A stretch of 64,000 nt of DNA from Methylobacterium sp. NMS14P (GTDB lineage Bacteria > Pseudomonadota > Alphaproteobacteria > Rhizobiales > Beijerinckiaceae), in the NCBI RefSeq assembly GCF_028583545.1, contig NZ_CP087106.1:4832501-4896500 (forward strand), read 5' to 3'. Positions 53,701-63,297 of this stretch are shown piece after piece. The translations under genes were made by a program, and so were the position numbers. Each line of letters opens with the position of its first letter. Position 1 is the first letter of the stretch. Under the pieces are notes generated by a model. It saw only the letters and a list, made by a program, of their open reading frames with translations, searched no databases and had not been told where the DNA came from.

Positions 53701-54190
53701 GCTGCACCACGGTGGCGGCGGAATCGTAGACCTGGCCGCGGGTCAGGGTATCCGAGGTCATGCCGAGGATGATGATCGGCGTGTCGGCGGGGTTGAACTT
53801 CCGGTAGGTCGGGTTCTGCCGGAGCGAGGCGGGGAGATCGGCGCGCGCCGCGTTGATGGCGGCCTGGACGTCGCGGGCCGCACCGTCGATGTCGCGGTTC
53901 AGGCCGAACAGCAGCACGATCCGGGTCGAGCCGAGGGAGTTCGTGGACGTCATCTCGTTGACGTCCGCGATGGCGCCGAGCCGCCGCTCCAGGGGCGCCG
54001 CCACCGTGGTGGCCATGGTGTCGGGCGAGGCGCCGGCCATCTGCGCCTGGACGAGGATGACCGGGAAGTCGATCTGCGGCAGCGGCGCCACCGGCAGTTT
54101 CAGGAAGGCGAACAGCCCGGCGAGCAGCACGCCGATCGTGAGCAGCGTGGTCGCCACCGGCCGCCGGATGAACGGCTCGGAGATGTTCAC
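50738..54190 (-). CDS. mdtC: RND efflux pump inner-membrane subunit (MdtC-like)
   Basis: 1150 residues. Typical RND opening [21 protein letters not shown], proton-relay Asp pair in [21 protein letters not shown], and the late [20 protein letters not shown] segment. E. coli MdtC has 1025 residues; the excess is explained by an insertion at residues about 776-888, an Ala/Ser/Gly/Thr tract between IYVSTS and MVPLSAFA in the second periplasmic domain. Its ATG overlaps the mdtB stop (ATGA at 54187-54190). Together with MdtB it forms the heterotrimeric pump with MdtA. Confidence 0.92.
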   Translation of the reverse strand: MNISEPFIRRPVATTLLTIGVLLAGLFAFLKLPVAPLPQIDFPVILVQAQMAGASPDTMATTVAAPLERRLGAIADVNEMTSTNSLGSTRIVLLFGLNRDIDGAARDVQAAINAARADLPASLRQNPTYRKFNPADTPIIILGMTSDTLTRGQVYDSAATVVQQKLSQLPGVGNVDIGGSSLPAVRVELDPTALFNYGIGLEGIRAALASANANSPKGEIDAGDRRYQLYANDQGRKAADYRDIIVAYRNGAAVKLTDVGQVLDGVEDKRNLGIVNGKPGVLLFVYKQPGANVVETINAVKEALPQITAALPGGIDIKLTGDRSATIRASLAATEETLLVAVGLVILVVYGFLRSWRATLIPAVAVPISIVGTFSAMYLLGYSLNILSLTALIIGTGFVVDDAIVVLENVQRHIEEGKPRLQAALIGAREVGFTVISMSLSLIAVFLPILLMGGLVGRIFQEFSVTLSLSILISLVLSLTTTPMMCARLLRAEGHGPGGAPVAGRRPNLLIRILEGGFARLLGAYARTLEVALAHPRLVLLSLLATVGLNVYLYIIVPKGFFPEQDTGQMMGGVQADQRISFQSMEQKLKQATAIVGADPAVESVVGFTGGRGTNSANVFIGLKPLNERAPISAVMARLRPKLAQVAGARLYVFPRQDLQMGGRQSFAQYQYTLQGDTAEELFAAAPKLVAALQKDPTFADVTSDQQEGGLESRVVIDRATAFRYGITPNKIDNTLYDAFGQRQVSTIYNPLNQYHVVMEIAPRYLETPETLKQIYVSTSGGNAPGSATTNAVAGTVAAGGTVNTNAATGTSSPGSGASANAASGVATGSGAVGSTGAGAAAAASASTADTASNAAAIASDSARNASANAIAASKGGASSSAPVSAAKETMVPLSAFARIEPGSAPVQVSHQGLFVATTISFNLAPGKSLSDATDAIDRAMASLQLPATIHGEYAGAAKNYVASASRQPLLILAAILAVYAVLGILYESFVHPLTILSTLPSAGVGAVLALLVTGTDFTIIALIAVFLLIGIVKKNAIMMIDVAIDAERTRAANPVDAIREACLLRFRPIMMTTLAAMLGAVPLILANGEGAELRRPLGIAIVGGLIVSQILTLYTTPVVYLTLDRLRHRVLNRRRRGGRSGEAALPAGE

Positions 54191-57100
54191 GGCAGCGCCT
54201 CGCCGCGCGCGAGATCCGGCCCTCGCCGCCCCGAGATCCGCCGCTCCAGCCGGTCGAAGGCCAGGTAGATCACCGGCGTCGTGAACAGCGTCAGCACCTG
54301 GCTGACGATCAGGCCGCCCGCGATGCAGATGCCGAGCGGCTGGCGCAGCTCCGAGCCGACGCCGGTGCCGAGGATCAGCGGCACCGCGGCGAAGAGCGCC
54401 GCCAGCGTCGTCATCATGATCGGCCGGAAGCGCAGCAGGCAGGCCTGGAAGATCGCCTCGCGGGGTTCCAGGCCGTCCTCGCGCTCCGCCTGGAGCGCGA
54501 AGTCGATCATCATGATGGCGTTCTTCTTCACGATGCCGATCAGGAGCACGATGCCGATCACCGCGATGATGTCGAGCGACAGCCCGAACAGCATCAGGCC
54601 GAGCAGCGCCCCGATCCCCGCCGACGGCAGGGTCGAGAGGATCGTGATCGGGTGGATGAAGCTCTCGTAGAGCACGCCCAGCACGATGTAGACCGTGACG
54701 ATCGCCGCCAGGACCAGGAACAGCTCGTTGCCGAGCGCCGACTGGAAGGCGAAGACCGAGCCCTGCGGCACCACCCGGAACGAGGGCGGCAGGCCGATCT
54801 CGGCCTTCACCGTGTCGATCGCCTCGACCGCCTGCCCCAGCGCCGCGCCGGGCGCGAGGTTGAACGACACGGTGGTCGCGGGGAACTGGCCGAGATGCGA
54901 GATCAGCAGCGGCGCCCGCCGCTCGCTGATCCGCGCCACGGCCGAGAGCGGCACCTGCCCGTTGGTCGCCGTGGAGGAGGGCAGGTAGATCGCGTCGAGG
55001 CTGCGGAGCGTCGTGTGCAGCTTCGGGTCGGCCTCCAGGATCACCCGGTACTGGTTGGACTGGGTGAAGATCGTCGAGATGATCCGCTGGCCGAAGGCGT
55101 CGTAGAGGGCGTTGTCGATGGTGGCCGGGGTGATGCCGTAGCGGCCGGCGGTCGGCCGGTCGATGGTCACGTAGGCGGCGAGCCCCTGGCCCTGGTGGTC
55201 GCTCGCCACGTCGGTGACCACGGGCGACTTCGCCAGCGCCTCGGTGAAGCGCGGCACCCAGGTCTCGAAATCGTCGATGTTCGGGCTCTCGAGGATCACC
55301 TGGTACTGGGTGGCCGAGACCGCCGTGTCGATGGTCAGGTCCTGGACCGGCTGCATGTAGAGCCGCATGCCGGGCTGGTTGGCCGCCGCCGCCGAGATCC
55401 GCCGGATGATCGCGCTGGCCGTCGCGGTGCGCTCGTCCCGGGGCTTCAGGTTGATCAGCATCCGGCCGGAATTGAGCGTGACGTTCTGGCCGTCGACCCC
55501 GATGAACGACGACAGGCTCGCCACGTCCGGGTCCTTGAGGACGATCTCGGCCATCCGCTGCTGGCGCTCGGCCATGGCGGCGTAGGACACCGACTGGTCA
55601 GCCTGGGTGATGCCCTGGATCATGCCCGTGTCCTGCACGGGGAAGAAGCCCTTCGGGATCACCGCGAACAGGTAGATCGTGAGCCCGAGCGTGCCGAGCG
55701 CCACCAGCAGGGTCAGGCCCTGGTGGTTCAGGACGACCCGCAGGGAGCGGCCGTAGGACTCGATCGTGCCGTCGATGGCGCGCCGGCCGAGGCGGGCGAT
55801 CGCGCCCTCCCGGCGGTGGGCCGCCTCCGGAACGTGCTTCAGGAGCCGCGCGCACAGCATCGGCACCAGCGTCAGCGACACCACCGCCGAGATGATGATG
55901 GTCGCCGCCAGCGTGATGGCGAATTCGTGGAACAGCCGCCCGACCACGTCGCCCATGAACAGGAGCGGGATCAGCACGGCGATCAGCGAGACGGTCAGCG
56001 AGATGATGGTGAAGCCGATCTCGCGAGAGCCCTTCAGCGCCGCCTCCAGGGGCGAATCGCCGGCCTCCACGTGGCGGGCGATGTTCTCGATCACCACGAT
56101 GGCGTCGTCGACCACGAAGCCGGTGGCGATGGTGAGCGCCATCAGCGACAGGTTGTCGAGGGAGAAGCCGTAGAGGTCCATGACCGAGAGGGCGCCGACC
56201 AGCGACAGCGGCACCGACAGGCTCGGGATCAGGGTCGCCGACAGGCTGCGCAGGAACAGGAAGATCACCAGCACGACCAGCGCGATGGCGAGGCCGAGCT
56301 CGAACTGCACGTCCTCCACGGAGGCGCGGATCGTGGTGGTGCGGTCGGTGAGCGGCGCCACCGCCACGGCGGCCGGCAGGCTCGCCTGGAGCTGCGGCAG
56401 CAGCGCCTTGATCTTGTCGACGGTCGCGATGACGTTGGCGCCGGGCTGGCGCTGGATGTTGAGGATCACCGCCGGCGTCGCGTCGGCCCAGGCGCCGAGC
56501 TTCGTGTTCTCCGGCCCCTCGACCACGTCGGCCACCTCCGAGAGCATCACCGGGGCGCCGTTGCGGTAGGCGATGATCGCCGCGTCGTAGGCCTTCGGGT
56601 CGCGGATCTGGTCGTTGGCGTTGATCGCGTAGGACTGCTTCGGCCCGTCGATCGTGCCCTTCGGCGTGTTGACGTTGAGGTTGGTGATGGTGGTGCGCAG
56701 GTCGTCGATGTTGAGCCCGTAGGCGGCGAGCGCCCGCGCGTTGAACCGCACCCGCACGGCCGGCCGCTGGCCACCCGAGATGCTGACGAGGCCGACGCCC
56801 GCCACCTGGCTGATCTTCTGGGCCAGCCGCGACTCGGCGAGGTCGCGGACCTGGGTGAGCGGCAGGGTCTTGGAGGTCAGCGCCAGCGTCAGGACCGGCG
56901 CGTCGGCCGGGTTGACCTTGGCGTAGATCGGCGGCGCCGGCAGGTCGGAGGGCAGGAGGTTGCCGGCGGCGTTGATCGCCGCCTGGACCTGCTGCTCGGC
57001 GATGTCGAGCGGCAGGTCCAGGCTGAACTGCAGGGTGATGACCGAGGCGCCCGCCGAGGATTGCGAGGTCATCTGGTTGAGGTTGGCGAGCTGGCCGAAC

Positions 57101-57309
57101 TGCCGCTCCAGCGGCGCGGTCACCGAGGAGGTCATCACCTCCGGGCTGGCGCCGGGATAGAAGGTCTGGACCTGGATGGTCGGGTAATCGACCGCCGGCA
57201 GAGCCGAGACCGGCAGGTTCAGGTACGACACGCCGCCGACGATCAGGATCGCCAGCATCAGCAGCGTCGTCGCCACCGGGCGCAGGATGAAGAGGCGGGA
57301 CGGGTTCAT
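54187..57309 (-). CDS. mdtB: RND efflux pump inner-membrane subunit (MdtB-like)
   Basis: 1040 residues, exactly the length of E. coli MdtB. The start at 57309 ([21 protein letters not shown]) gives the family N-terminus; an upstream in-frame ATG at 57363 is rejected as it reads the repeat. All RND motifs are present ([40 protein letters not shown]). Exports drugs or bile-salt-like compounds with MdtC. The 244 bases between it and mdtA hold a repeat element. Confidence 0.94.
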   Translation of the reverse strand: MNPSRLFILRPVATTLLMLAILIVGGVSYLNLPVSALPAVDYPTIQVQTFYPGASPEVMTSSVTAPLERQFGQLANLNQMTSQSSAGASVITLQFSLDLPLDIAEQQVQAAINAAGNLLPSDLPAPPIYAKVNPADAPVLTLALTSKTLPLTQVRDLAESRLAQKISQVAGVGLVSISGGQRPAVRVRFNARALAAYGLNIDDLRTTITNLNVNTPKGTIDGPKQSYAINANDQIRDPKAYDAAIIAYRNGAPVMLSEVADVVEGPENTKLGAWADATPAVILNIQRQPGANVIATVDKIKALLPQLQASLPAAVAVAPLTDRTTTIRASVEDVQFELGLAIALVVLVIFLFLRSLSATLIPSLSVPLSLVGALSVMDLYGFSLDNLSLMALTIATGFVVDDAIVVIENIARHVEAGDSPLEAALKGSREIGFTIISLTVSLIAVLIPLLFMGDVVGRLFHEFAITLAATIIISAVVSLTLVPMLCARLLKHVPEAAHRREGAIARLGRRAIDGTIESYGRSLRVVLNHQGLTLLVALGTLGLTIYLFAVIPKGFFPVQDTGMIQGITQADQSVSYAAMAERQQRMAEIVLKDPDVASLSSFIGVDGQNVTLNSGRMLINLKPRDERTATASAIIRRISAAAANQPGMRLYMQPVQDLTIDTAVSATQYQVILESPNIDDFETWVPRFTEALAKSPVVTDVASDHQGQGLAAYVTIDRPTAGRYGITPATIDNALYDAFGQRIISTIFTQSNQYRVILEADPKLHTTLRSLDAIYLPSSTATNGQVPLSAVARISERRAPLLISHLGQFPATTVSFNLAPGAALGQAVEAIDTVKAEIGLPPSFRVVPQGSVFAFQSALGNELFLVLAAIVTVYIVLGVLYESFIHPITILSTLPSAGIGALLGLMLFGLSLDIIAVIGIVLLIGIVKKNAIMMIDFALQAEREDGLEPREAIFQACLLRFRPIMMTTLAALFAAVPLILGTGVGSELRQPLGICIAGGLIVSQVLTLFTTPVIYLAFDRLERRISGRRGPDLARGEALP

Positions 57310-57317
57310 GGGCGCGC

Positions 57318-57525
57318 CGTGTTTTTCCCCTCTCCCCGCACGCGGGGGGAGGCCCGCAGGCACCTTGTCGTGCCTGCGGGGAGCGGAGGCGTGGCCGCAG
57401 CGGCGGTGAGGGGGCGCCGCGGGGTGGAGCTCCTAAGGCCGAGCCCCCTCACCTTCGGCTGCCGCCTCGCGTCGCCCCCGGCAGGGCGCGCGAGGCCCTC
57501 TCCCTCCGTGCGGGGGGAAGGGGTT
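57318..57525. repeat. Diverged paired palindromic repeat between mdtA and mdtB
   Basis: Begins CCCCTCTCCCCGCACGCGGG and ends CCTCTCCCTCCGTGCGGGGG, the same family as 35555-35692 but with imperfect palindromes and a longer spacer. It lies in the gap inside the mdtAB operon without breaking a gene. Confidence 0.65.
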
Positions 57526-57553
57526 AAGCCGCACGCGCGCGCAGACAACCTCC

Positions 57554-58954
57554 TCACTGCGCCTGACGGCGCCGGTGCCGACGACCGCCCTCCGCTGTGC
57601 CCTGGGAGGACTCCGTCGCCGCGGCATCGGCCGGCGCATCGGGCTTCACCTCACCCTGGCCGTCCGGCTTCACCGCCGCGGCCTTGCCGTCGCCCGCGGC
57701 CGCCTGCGCACCCTCGGTGATGCGCACCGGCGCCCCGTCCTTCAGCCGGTCGGTGCCGTCCGTGACGACGCGGTCCCCCGGCTTCAGCCCGGAGACCACC
57801 ACGGTGGTGGTCCCGTCGGTCTCGCCGGTCTTGATCGGCCGAACCGTGACCTTGCTGTCCCCGTCCATCAGGTAGACGTAGGTGCCGGGCGTGCCCTGGA
57901 GCAGGCTGGAATTCGGCACGAGCGTCGCGCCCCGCACCGTGTCGACGGTCAGCTTGGCGTTGACGAACTGGTTCGGGAACAGCTCCTCGTCGGCGTTGTC
58001 GAACAGCGCGCGCAGCTTCACCGTGCCGGTGGTCGTGTCGATCTGGTTGTCGACCGTGTCGAGGCGGCCGGTGGCGATCTCGTGGGCGTCGCCGCGGTCG
58101 TAGGCCCGCACGGTGAGCTTGGCGCCGGCGCGCACCTGCCGCATCACCCGCGACACGTCGTCCTCCGGCAGGGTGAAGACCACCGAGATCGGGTGCAGCT
58201 GGGTCACGACCACGATCGCCGTGGAGGCGGCCGAGATGTAGTTGCCCTGGTCGACCTGGCGCAGGCCGACCCGGCCGTCCACCGGCGAGACGATGTGCGT
58301 GTAGGTGATGTTGAGCTTCTGCTGGTCGACCAGTGCCTGGTCGGCCGCGACCGTGCCCTCGTTCTGCTTCACCAGCGCGGCCTGCGTGTCGACGTTCTGC
58401 TTCGAGATCGAGTCCTGCCGGTTCAGCGTCTGGTAGCGCTGCAGGTCGAGCTTCGAGTTCTGGAGCAGCGCCTGATCGCGGGCGAGCTGGCCCTGGTACT
58501 GGGCGAGCAGCGCCTCGTAGGGGCGGGAATCGATCCGGGCGAGCTCGTCGCCGGCCTTCACGGTCTGGCCCTCGCGGAACTGCACCTGCGTGAGGTAGCC
58601 GCTGATCTGCGACTTCACCGTCACGGTGGCGAGCGGCGTCACGGTGCCGAGGCCCTGCAGCACCACCGGCATGTCGCCGGTCGTGACGCCGGCGATGCCC
58701 ACCGCCTGCGGCATGTCGGAGCCGCCGTGCCGGCCGCCGCGGCCGCCGGTCCGGTGCGCCGTCGCGGGCTCCGCGCCCTTGTCGGTGCGCGCCTCGTACC
58801 AGCGATGGCCGATCGCCCCGGCGCCGGCGAGCAGCACCAGGATCACGAGCCAGCGGATCGGCCGGAAGCGCCGCGTCCGGACCTCGCGCGCGGGCGCCTC
58901 GCCGGGCTGATAGGCGCGGGCCGTGTCGGTCCGGATCGGTGAACTCTCGTTCAT
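57554..58954 (-). CDS. mdtA: Membrane-fusion protein of an MdtABC-type pump
   Basis: 466 residues. Cytoplasmic tail, membrane anchor (IRWLVILVLLAGAGAIG), then lipoyl and beta-barrel domains: MPVVLQGLGTVTPLATVTVKSQISGYLTQVQFREGQTVKAG, a coiled hairpin (YEALLAQYQGQLARDQALLQ) and HIVSPVDGRVGLRQVDQGNYIS. Ends in a Lys/Arg-rich tail (GGRRHRRRQAQ). First gene of the leftward mdtA-mdtB-mdtC-NodT operon. Confidence 0.94.
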   Translation of the reverse strand: MNESSPIRTDTARAYQPGEAPAREVRTRRFRPIRWLVILVLLAGAGAIGHRWYEARTDKGAEPATAHRTGGRGGRHGGSDMPQAVGIAGVTTGDMPVVLQGLGTVTPLATVTVKSQISGYLTQVQFREGQTVKAGDELARIDSRPYEALLAQYQGQLARDQALLQNSKLDLQRYQTLNRQDSISKQNVDTQAALVKQNEGTVAADQALVDQQKLNITYTHIVSPVDGRVGLRQVDQGNYISAASTAIVVVTQLHPISVVFTLPEDDVSRVMRQVRAGAKLTVRAYDRGDAHEIATGRLDTVDNQIDTTTGTVKLRALFDNADEELFPNQFVNAKLTVDTVRGATLVPNSSLLQGTPGTYVYLMDGDSKVTVRPIKTGETDGTTTVVVSGLKPGDRVVTDGTDRLKDGAPVRITEGAQAAAGDGKAAAVKPDGQGEVKPDAPADAAATESSQGTAEGGRRHRRRQAQ

Positions 58955-59251
58955 GCCTGACTAGAGCACAGGACGGTCGTCAGCGCGACCGGCGGCACCC
59001 TATCCCTCGCTGTCCAAGCCCCCATGCCGCCCCCGGAACGCCGCGTCCCGGAAGCCCGTCCTGAAGCCGCCCGATCCCGCGGGAACCGGCGGCCCTGATC
59101 CCGTACGCGGGAGCGTAAGCCCATAAAGCTGTCCGGGCCCCGAACGGCTCCTTACCGCGGCGACATGGTCGCCCGCGTCGCGCCGCTCGCGCACCTCGCG
59201 GTGCGCTCCACCGGTGCCCGGCCAATGCGCCGTCACTAGGGCGGCGACGTT

Positions 59252-59428
59252 TCACTCGTGTTGCTGGGGCCCGCCGGACGCGTCCGGTGCCGCATAAGCG
59301 CGCAGCACCGCCCGGAACGCGGGATCGACCGGGGTGACGGCCACGGCGCGGCGCAGGCCGAGCCCGAGACCGCCGGTCAGCAGCGCCAGGACCAGGCAGC
59401 CGAGGAACACGCGTGAGGAGGGCCGCAT
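59252..59428 (-). CDS. Small single-span membrane protein (uncertain)
   Basis: 58 residues: MRPSSRVFLGCLVLALLTGG, i.e. a basic start and one hydrophobic segment, then a 30-residue polar tail. It could be an exported or anchored small protein. The ribosome site is weak, so this is tentative. It lies on the path of the leftward promoter at 59609-59636. Confidence 0.4.
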   Translation of the reverse strand: MRPSSRVFLGCLVLALLTGGLGLGLRRAVAVTPVDPAFRAVLRAYAAPDASGGPQQHE

Positions 59429-59489
59429 CGTCGAATCCGGAAGGCCGGCCCGGTGATCGGAAGGTGATCGGTGCGGCCGCCGCCGCACA

Positions 59490-59606
59490 TGCCGAAAGGG
59501 CCACCGACCCGCAAGTCGATGGCCCTTCTGGGGACCGGAGCGGCACCCCGCTGACGGGGCGAGGGGGCGAAGCCCCGTCGGCGAGTGCGCCGCTCCAGCC
59601 GTGATC
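59490..59606 (-). ncRNA. Candidate small structured RNA or leader
   Basis: On the minus strand the transcript predicted from the promoter at 59609-59636 begins with GGAGCGGC...GCCGCTCC closing a 60-base domain (59537-59596) that holds two smaller stems (CCCCG/CGGGG, GGGGC/GCCCC). It is followed by a hairpin AAGGGCCA..GAC/GTC..TGGCCCTT (59496-59527) and TTTC, which could be a terminator. About 115 nucleotides. No known RNA family recognised; it is not a tRNA (no T-loop). Confidence 0.4.
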
Positions 59607-59608
59607 CG

Positions 59609-59636
59609 AATCTACGAGACGGCTGATGAATGTCAA
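59609..59636 (-). promoter_or_regulatory. Leftward promoter TTGACA-N16-TAGATT
   Basis: On the minus strand a perfect -35 TTGACA (59636-59631), 16 bases, then TAGATT (59614-59609, 4 of 6). The palindrome at 59618-59651 covers the -35 and most of the spacer, so a dimeric repressor bound there would block transcription. Drives leftward transcription toward the candidate RNA and the small ORF. Confidence 0.55.
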
Positions 59637-59651
59637 CATTCGTCAGCCGTC
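59618..59651. promoter_or_regulatory. Palindromic operator
   Basis: GACGGCTGATGAATGT (59618-59633), CA, ACATTCGTCAGCCGTC (59636-59651): the arms pair at 15 of 16 positions. Length and symmetry fit a TetR-type or similar dimeric repressor, but no regulator gene is adjacent. Confidence 0.6.
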
Positions 59652-59816
59652 GGTTGCGCGCCGGAGACCGGGTCTGTGCGACCGCGCACATTCCGCGACG
59701 CGCGACGGCCCGGCTCGGCCATGCTACAGGCCGGCGATGCCGAGACCCGCCATGCCGACCTTCCCGATGCCCGGCGCCGCGTGCCGCGCCCCGGGCCGTG
59801 CCGCTCGCCGCGCCGC

Positions 59817-60986
59817 ATGACGCCCGCCGTCATCAACCCCGTCTTCGACGCGCTGCCCACCACAGTGTTCGAGACCATGTCGCGGCTCGCGCGGGTCCAC
59901 GGCGCGATCAATCTCGGCCAGGGATTCCCAGACGATCCCGGGCCGGAGGACGTGCGCGCGCGCGGCGCCCGGGCGCTCCTGGACGGCTGGAACCAGTACC
60001 CGCCGATGATGGGCCTGCCGGCCCTGCGCGAGGCGGTCGCCGCCCATTACGCGCAGCACCAGGGGCTCGTCCTCGACCCGGAGACCGAGGTGATGGTCAC
60101 CTCCGGGGCGACCGAGGCCCTGGCCGGCGCGCTCCTGGCGCTGATCGAGCCCGGCGACGAGGTCGTGCTGTTCGCGCCGATGTACGACGCCTACCTGCCC
60201 CTGGTCCGGCGGGCCGGCGGCGTGCCGCGGATCGTGGCGCTCCAGCCCCCGGCCTTCCGCCTCGACGAGGCCGCGCTGGCGGGGGCCTTCGGGGCGCGGA
60301 CCCGGGTCGTGGTGCTGAACAATCCCCTCAACCCGAGCGCCACCCTGTTCGCGCCGGAGGACCTCGACCTGCTCGCCCGCTACTGCCAGCGCTTCGACGT
60401 GACCGCCCTCTGCGACGAGGTCTGGGAGCACGTGGTGTTCGACGGCGCGCGCCACCGGCCGCTGATGGCGCTGCCCGGGATGCGGGAGCGGACCGTCAAG
60501 ATCGGCTCCGCCGGCAAGATCTTCTCGCTCACCGGCTGGAAGGTCGGCTTCGTGATGGCCGATGCCCGGCTGATGCGCGGGCTCGCCAAGGCGCACCAGT
60601 TCCTGACCTTCACCACGCCGCCGAACCTCCAGGAGGCGGTGGCCTACGGGCTGGGCAAGCCGACCCCGTGGTTCGAGGCGATGCGGGCCGGCTACGCCCG
60701 GTCCCGCGACCGGCTCGCGGACGGCCTGCGCGGGCTCGGCTTCACGGTGCTGCCGGCTCAGGCCACGTGGTTCCTGAACATCGACATCGCCGCGCGGGGC
60801 CACGCCGACGACGTGGCCTTCTGCGAGGCGCTCGTCACCCGTCACGGCGTCGCGGCGATCCCCGTGAGCGCCTTCTACCCGGGCGCCTCCGTGCGCGGCC
60901 TCGTCCGGCTCTGCTTCGCCAAGGACGACGCCACCCTGGATGCGGCGCTCGACCGCATGCGCGGGCTCCCCGGGGCGGCGGCATGA
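59817..60986 (+). CDS. Class I/II pyridoxal-phosphate aminotransferase
   Basis: 389 residues. The PLP lysine is K234 in GSAGKIFSLTGWKVGF; D200 (CDEVWE), the NNPLNPSAT loop and INLGQGFPDDPGPEDV at the N-terminus match the kynurenine/methionine aminotransferase (YbdL-like) group of fold type I. The ATG at 59817 gives the family start; no clear ribosome site is seen. Substrate not fixed by sequence. Confidence 0.88.
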   Translation: MTPAVINPVFDALPTTVFETMSRLARVHGAINLGQGFPDDPGPEDVRARGARALLDGWNQYPPMMGLPALREAVAAHYAQHQGLVLDPETEVMVTSGATEALAGALLALIEPGDEVVLFAPMYDAYLPLVRRAGGVPRIVALQPPAFRLDEAALAGAFGARTRVVVLNNPLNPSATLFAPEDLDLLARYCQRFDVTALCDEVWEHVVFDGARHRPLMALPGMRERTVKIGSAGKIFSLTGWKVGFVMADARLMRGLAKAHQFLTFTTPPNLQEAVAYGLGKPTPWFEAMRAGYARSRDRLADGLRGLGFTVLPAQATWFLNIDIAARGHADDVAFCEALVTRHGVAAIPVSAFYPGASVRGLVRLCFAKDDATLDAALDRMRGLPGAAA

Positions 60987-61091
60987 GCGGCAGCACGACG
61001 GACGGCACGCGCCGAGCGGGTGCCATCCTTGCGGGGATCCGGACGGGGGGCCACATCGTTGGGGACGATGGCTTCCCGACGGATCCCGACC

Positions 61092-61586
61092 ATGGACTTC
61101 ACCCAGGCTGCCCAGTCCGGGCGTTTCGCCCGTGCCGAGACCTTCCCCGGGGGCGGGACCGGCGCCGGTCCCCGGCCCCCCTTCCTGTCGGCGGATCTCG
61201 GCCGGGAGGCGAGCCTCGCCCGGCTGGAGACGCTGGCCCACCTGATGGACACGGCCTTCGTCATCCCGGGCATCAACCGTCGGGTCGGGTTCGACGCGCT
61301 GATCGGCCTCGTGCCGGTGATCGGCGACCTGGCCGGCATGGTGATCTCGTCCTTCATCGTCTACGAGGCGAAGCGCCTCGGGGCGCCGCGCTGGCTGCTG
61401 GCCCGGATGGGGCTGAACGTGGCCTTCGACGGGCTGATCGGCGCGGTGCCGGTGGCGGGCGACCTGTTCGACGCCGCCTTCAAGGCCAACCGCCGCAACG
61501 TCCGGCTGCTGCGCCGCTGGCTGGAGCGCAGCGGCAACCTGCGTCCCACCGAGATCGACGGCACCGCGACCCGGCTCGACGGCTGA
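61092..61586 (+). CDS. DUF4112 membrane protein
   Basis: 164 residues from ATG 61092 (MDFTQAAQSGRF); an ATG at 61068 is an alternative with 8 more residues. The DUF4112 core reads LAHLMDTAFVIPGINRRVGFDALIGLVPVIGDLAGMVISSF with two hydrophobic helices, then GLIGAVPVAGDLFDAAFKANRRN. Function unknown. The two VPVxGD motifs form the core of the family. Confidence 0.82.
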   Translation: MDFTQAAQSGRFARAETFPGGGTGAGPRPPFLSADLGREASLARLETLAHLMDTAFVIPGINRRVGFDALIGLVPVIGDLAGMVISSFIVYEAKRLGAPRWLLARMGLNVAFDGLIGAVPVAGDLFDAAFKANRRNVRLLRRWLERSGNLRPTEIDGTATRLDG

Positions 61587-61683
61587 GCGTGCCCGGCCTC
61601 CGCCCCGCGGCCGGCCGGTCGCGGGGCCGCCCGGGCCCCGGGGCGGCGGGTGCGCGCGCGGCGCGGCGCGGGAGGCAGCACGG

Positions 61684-62904
61684 ATGAACGAGGTCACGCG
61701 TCCCGGCGACAGCGAGGTCGTGCCCGCGCCGATGCCCGGCGCTCAGCCGCTGGTCCTGCGGCCGGACGAGGGAGCGCCGCCCCCGGTCCTGCCCGAGCCC
61801 GCCGGGCGGCGCGCCCGGCTCTCGCCGCTCAACCGTCGCCGCCTCGACAATTTCCGCCGCAACCGGCTCGGCTACGGATCGTTCGTGATCTTCACGATCC
61901 TGTTCGTGCTCAGCCTGTTCGCGGAATTCATCGCCAACGACCGCCCGATCGTGATGTCCTACAAGGGCGAGTGGCTGGTCCCGGTCCTGGTCGACTACCC
62001 GGAGGAGAAGTTCGGCGGCTTCCTCGCCACGACCGACTACCGCTCCGCCGAGATCCGCCGGGAGATCGCGGCGAACGGCTGGGCGCTGTGGCCGCCGATC
62101 CCGTTCTCGTACGACACGATCAACGAGGACCTGCCGACGCCGTCGCCGTCGCCGCCCACCTGGATGCTCACGGACGCGCAGTGCAGGCCGGTCGCCGAGA
62201 AGCTCGGCGGCAGCACCTGCGCGGACATTCCCTGGCACTGGCTCGGCACCGACAACACCACCCGGGACGTGCTGGCGCGGGTGATCTACGGTTTCCGCAT
62301 CTCGGTGCTGTTCGGCCTGATCCTGGCGGCGGTCTCGTCGGTGATCGGCGTCGTCGCGGGCGCCGTGCAGGGCTATTTCGGCGGCTGGGTCGATCTCGCC
62401 TTCCAGCGCTTCATCGAGGTCTGGGGCGGCATCCCGACCCTCTACCTGATCATCATCATCTCGGCCTTCATCGCCCCGGGCTTCTTCGTCCTGCTCGGGA
62501 TCATGCTGCTGTTCTCGTGGGTCGCGCTGGTGAGCGTAGTGCGCGCCGAGTTCCTGCGGGCGCGGAACTTCGAGTATGTCCGGGCCGCCCGGGCGCTGGG
62601 CCTGTCGAACATCCGCATCATGACGGTCCACCTGCTGCCGAATGCCATGGTGGCGACGCTGACCTTCCTGCCGTTCATCCTGAACGGTTCGATCACCACC
62701 CTGACCTCGCTGGACTTCCTCGGCTTCGGCCTGCCGCCGGGCTCGCCGTCCCTCGGAGAGCTTCTCGCGCAGGGCAAGGACAATCTGACGGCGCCGTGGC
62801 TCGGATTGACCGGATTCCTGGTCATCGCCGTGATGTTGAGCCTGCTCGTCTTCGCCGGCGAGGCCGTCCGGGACGCCTTCGACCCGCGCAAGACTTTCGC
62901 CTGA
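61684..62904 (+). CDS. yejE: ABC transporter permease, YejE type
   Basis: 406 residues. Long N-terminal part with the YejE signature (NRRRLDNFRRNRLGYGSFVIFTILFVLSLFAEFIANDRPIVMSYKGEW), an extracytoplasmic domain with WHWLGTDNTTRDVLARVIYG, then the binding-protein-dependent permease domain with the EAA loop FVRAARALGLSNIRIMTVHLLPNAM-like sequence. Homologous to the permease of the microcin C/peptide transporter YejABEF. Unusually, yejA, yejB and yejF are not adjacent in this window. Confidence 0.92.
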   Translation: MNEVTRPGDSEVVPAPMPGAQPLVLRPDEGAPPPVLPEPAGRRARLSPLNRRRLDNFRRNRLGYGSFVIFTILFVLSLFAEFIANDRPIVMSYKGEWLVPVLVDYPEEKFGGFLATTDYRSAEIRREIAANGWALWPPIPFSYDTINEDLPTPSPSPPTWMLTDAQCRPVAEKLGGSTCADIPWHWLGTDNTTRDVLARVIYGFRISVLFGLILAAVSSVIGVVAGAVQGYFGGWVDLAFQRFIEVWGGIPTLYLIIIISAFIAPGFFVLLGIMLLFSWVALVSVVRAEFLRARNFEYVRAARALGLSNIRIMTVHLLPNAMVATLTFLPFILNGSITTLTSLDFLGFGLPPGSPSLGELLAQGKDNLTAPWLGLTGFLVIAVMLSLLVFAGEAVRDAFDPRKTFA

Positions 62905-63297
62905 GGTCGCGACCGGGTGGCGAAAATGACGCAGGGCCCCGCCCTGCGCGCGCACAACTGTACGAAGATTGCGCATTGTGCCCGCACGACCGGGCGGCAA
63001 CCGTATACGATCGTCTAGAGCCGGACCCGAACCCTGGGGTAAAGGTCTCTGCCGGCTGCGAAAACCCGCTTCGAGGAAGCGACTAGAATTCGCCGATCGG
63101 ACACCGGTAAAGCCTCTCAGAAGTGTCCCTTAAGTGCCGCCAATGCAACCATACCCTGTAAGCCTCGCCGCGTGATGCAGAGTTAGACTTCGGCCTCATC
63201 ACAGATAATTGTATGAATCGCCTTGCATTTTTCAGACGCTGTCTTAACTCGCGGAAAGTGGGGATCCCATCAGGCTTTTGTGCCGAGGAATGAGAGA
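62905..63297. other. AT-richer region between yejE and the MucR gene
   Basis: 393 bases. Directly after yejE a stem CGCAGGGC/GCCCTGCG (62930-62948) can terminate transcription. From 63090 to 63260 the sequence is distinctly AT-richer than its surroundings, with TTAA at 63130 and 63244. MucR proteins bind AT-rich DNA and often repress themselves, so this is probably the autoregulatory region. No small ORF with a ribosome site was found. Confidence 0.55.
62930..62948 (+). terminator. Hairpin after yejE
   Basis: CGCAGGGC, three C, GCCCTGCG: perfect 8-base stem 25 bases after the yejE stop. No T-run follows, so termination efficiency is uncertain. Confidence 0.4.

Larger units (their letters stand above)
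59429..59816. other. Structured promoter/leader region before the aminotransferase
   Basis: 388 bases between the small membrane ORF and the aminotransferase. It contains a palindromic operator (59618-59651), a leftward promoter overlapping it and two strong hairpins (59496-59527 and 59537-59596). The aminotransferase start region (59652-59816) has only an open frame without family resemblance. Confidence 0.6.

Noticed and set aside
54187..57363. mdtB start at the upstream ATG 57363
   Set aside because: The added 18 residues ([18 protein letters not shown]) are encoded by the repeat element and are not part of RND proteins; 57309 gives the exact family length.
50804..57720. Long plus-strand open frames opposite the RND genes
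   Set aside because: Antisense to mdtC, mdtB and mdtA; composition of His/Asp/Arg/Gly-rich shadows.
59537..59596. Possible tRNA (8-base closing stem)
   Set aside because: No T-loop, anticodon arm or CCA; 60 bases are too short, so listed only as a structured RNA candidate.
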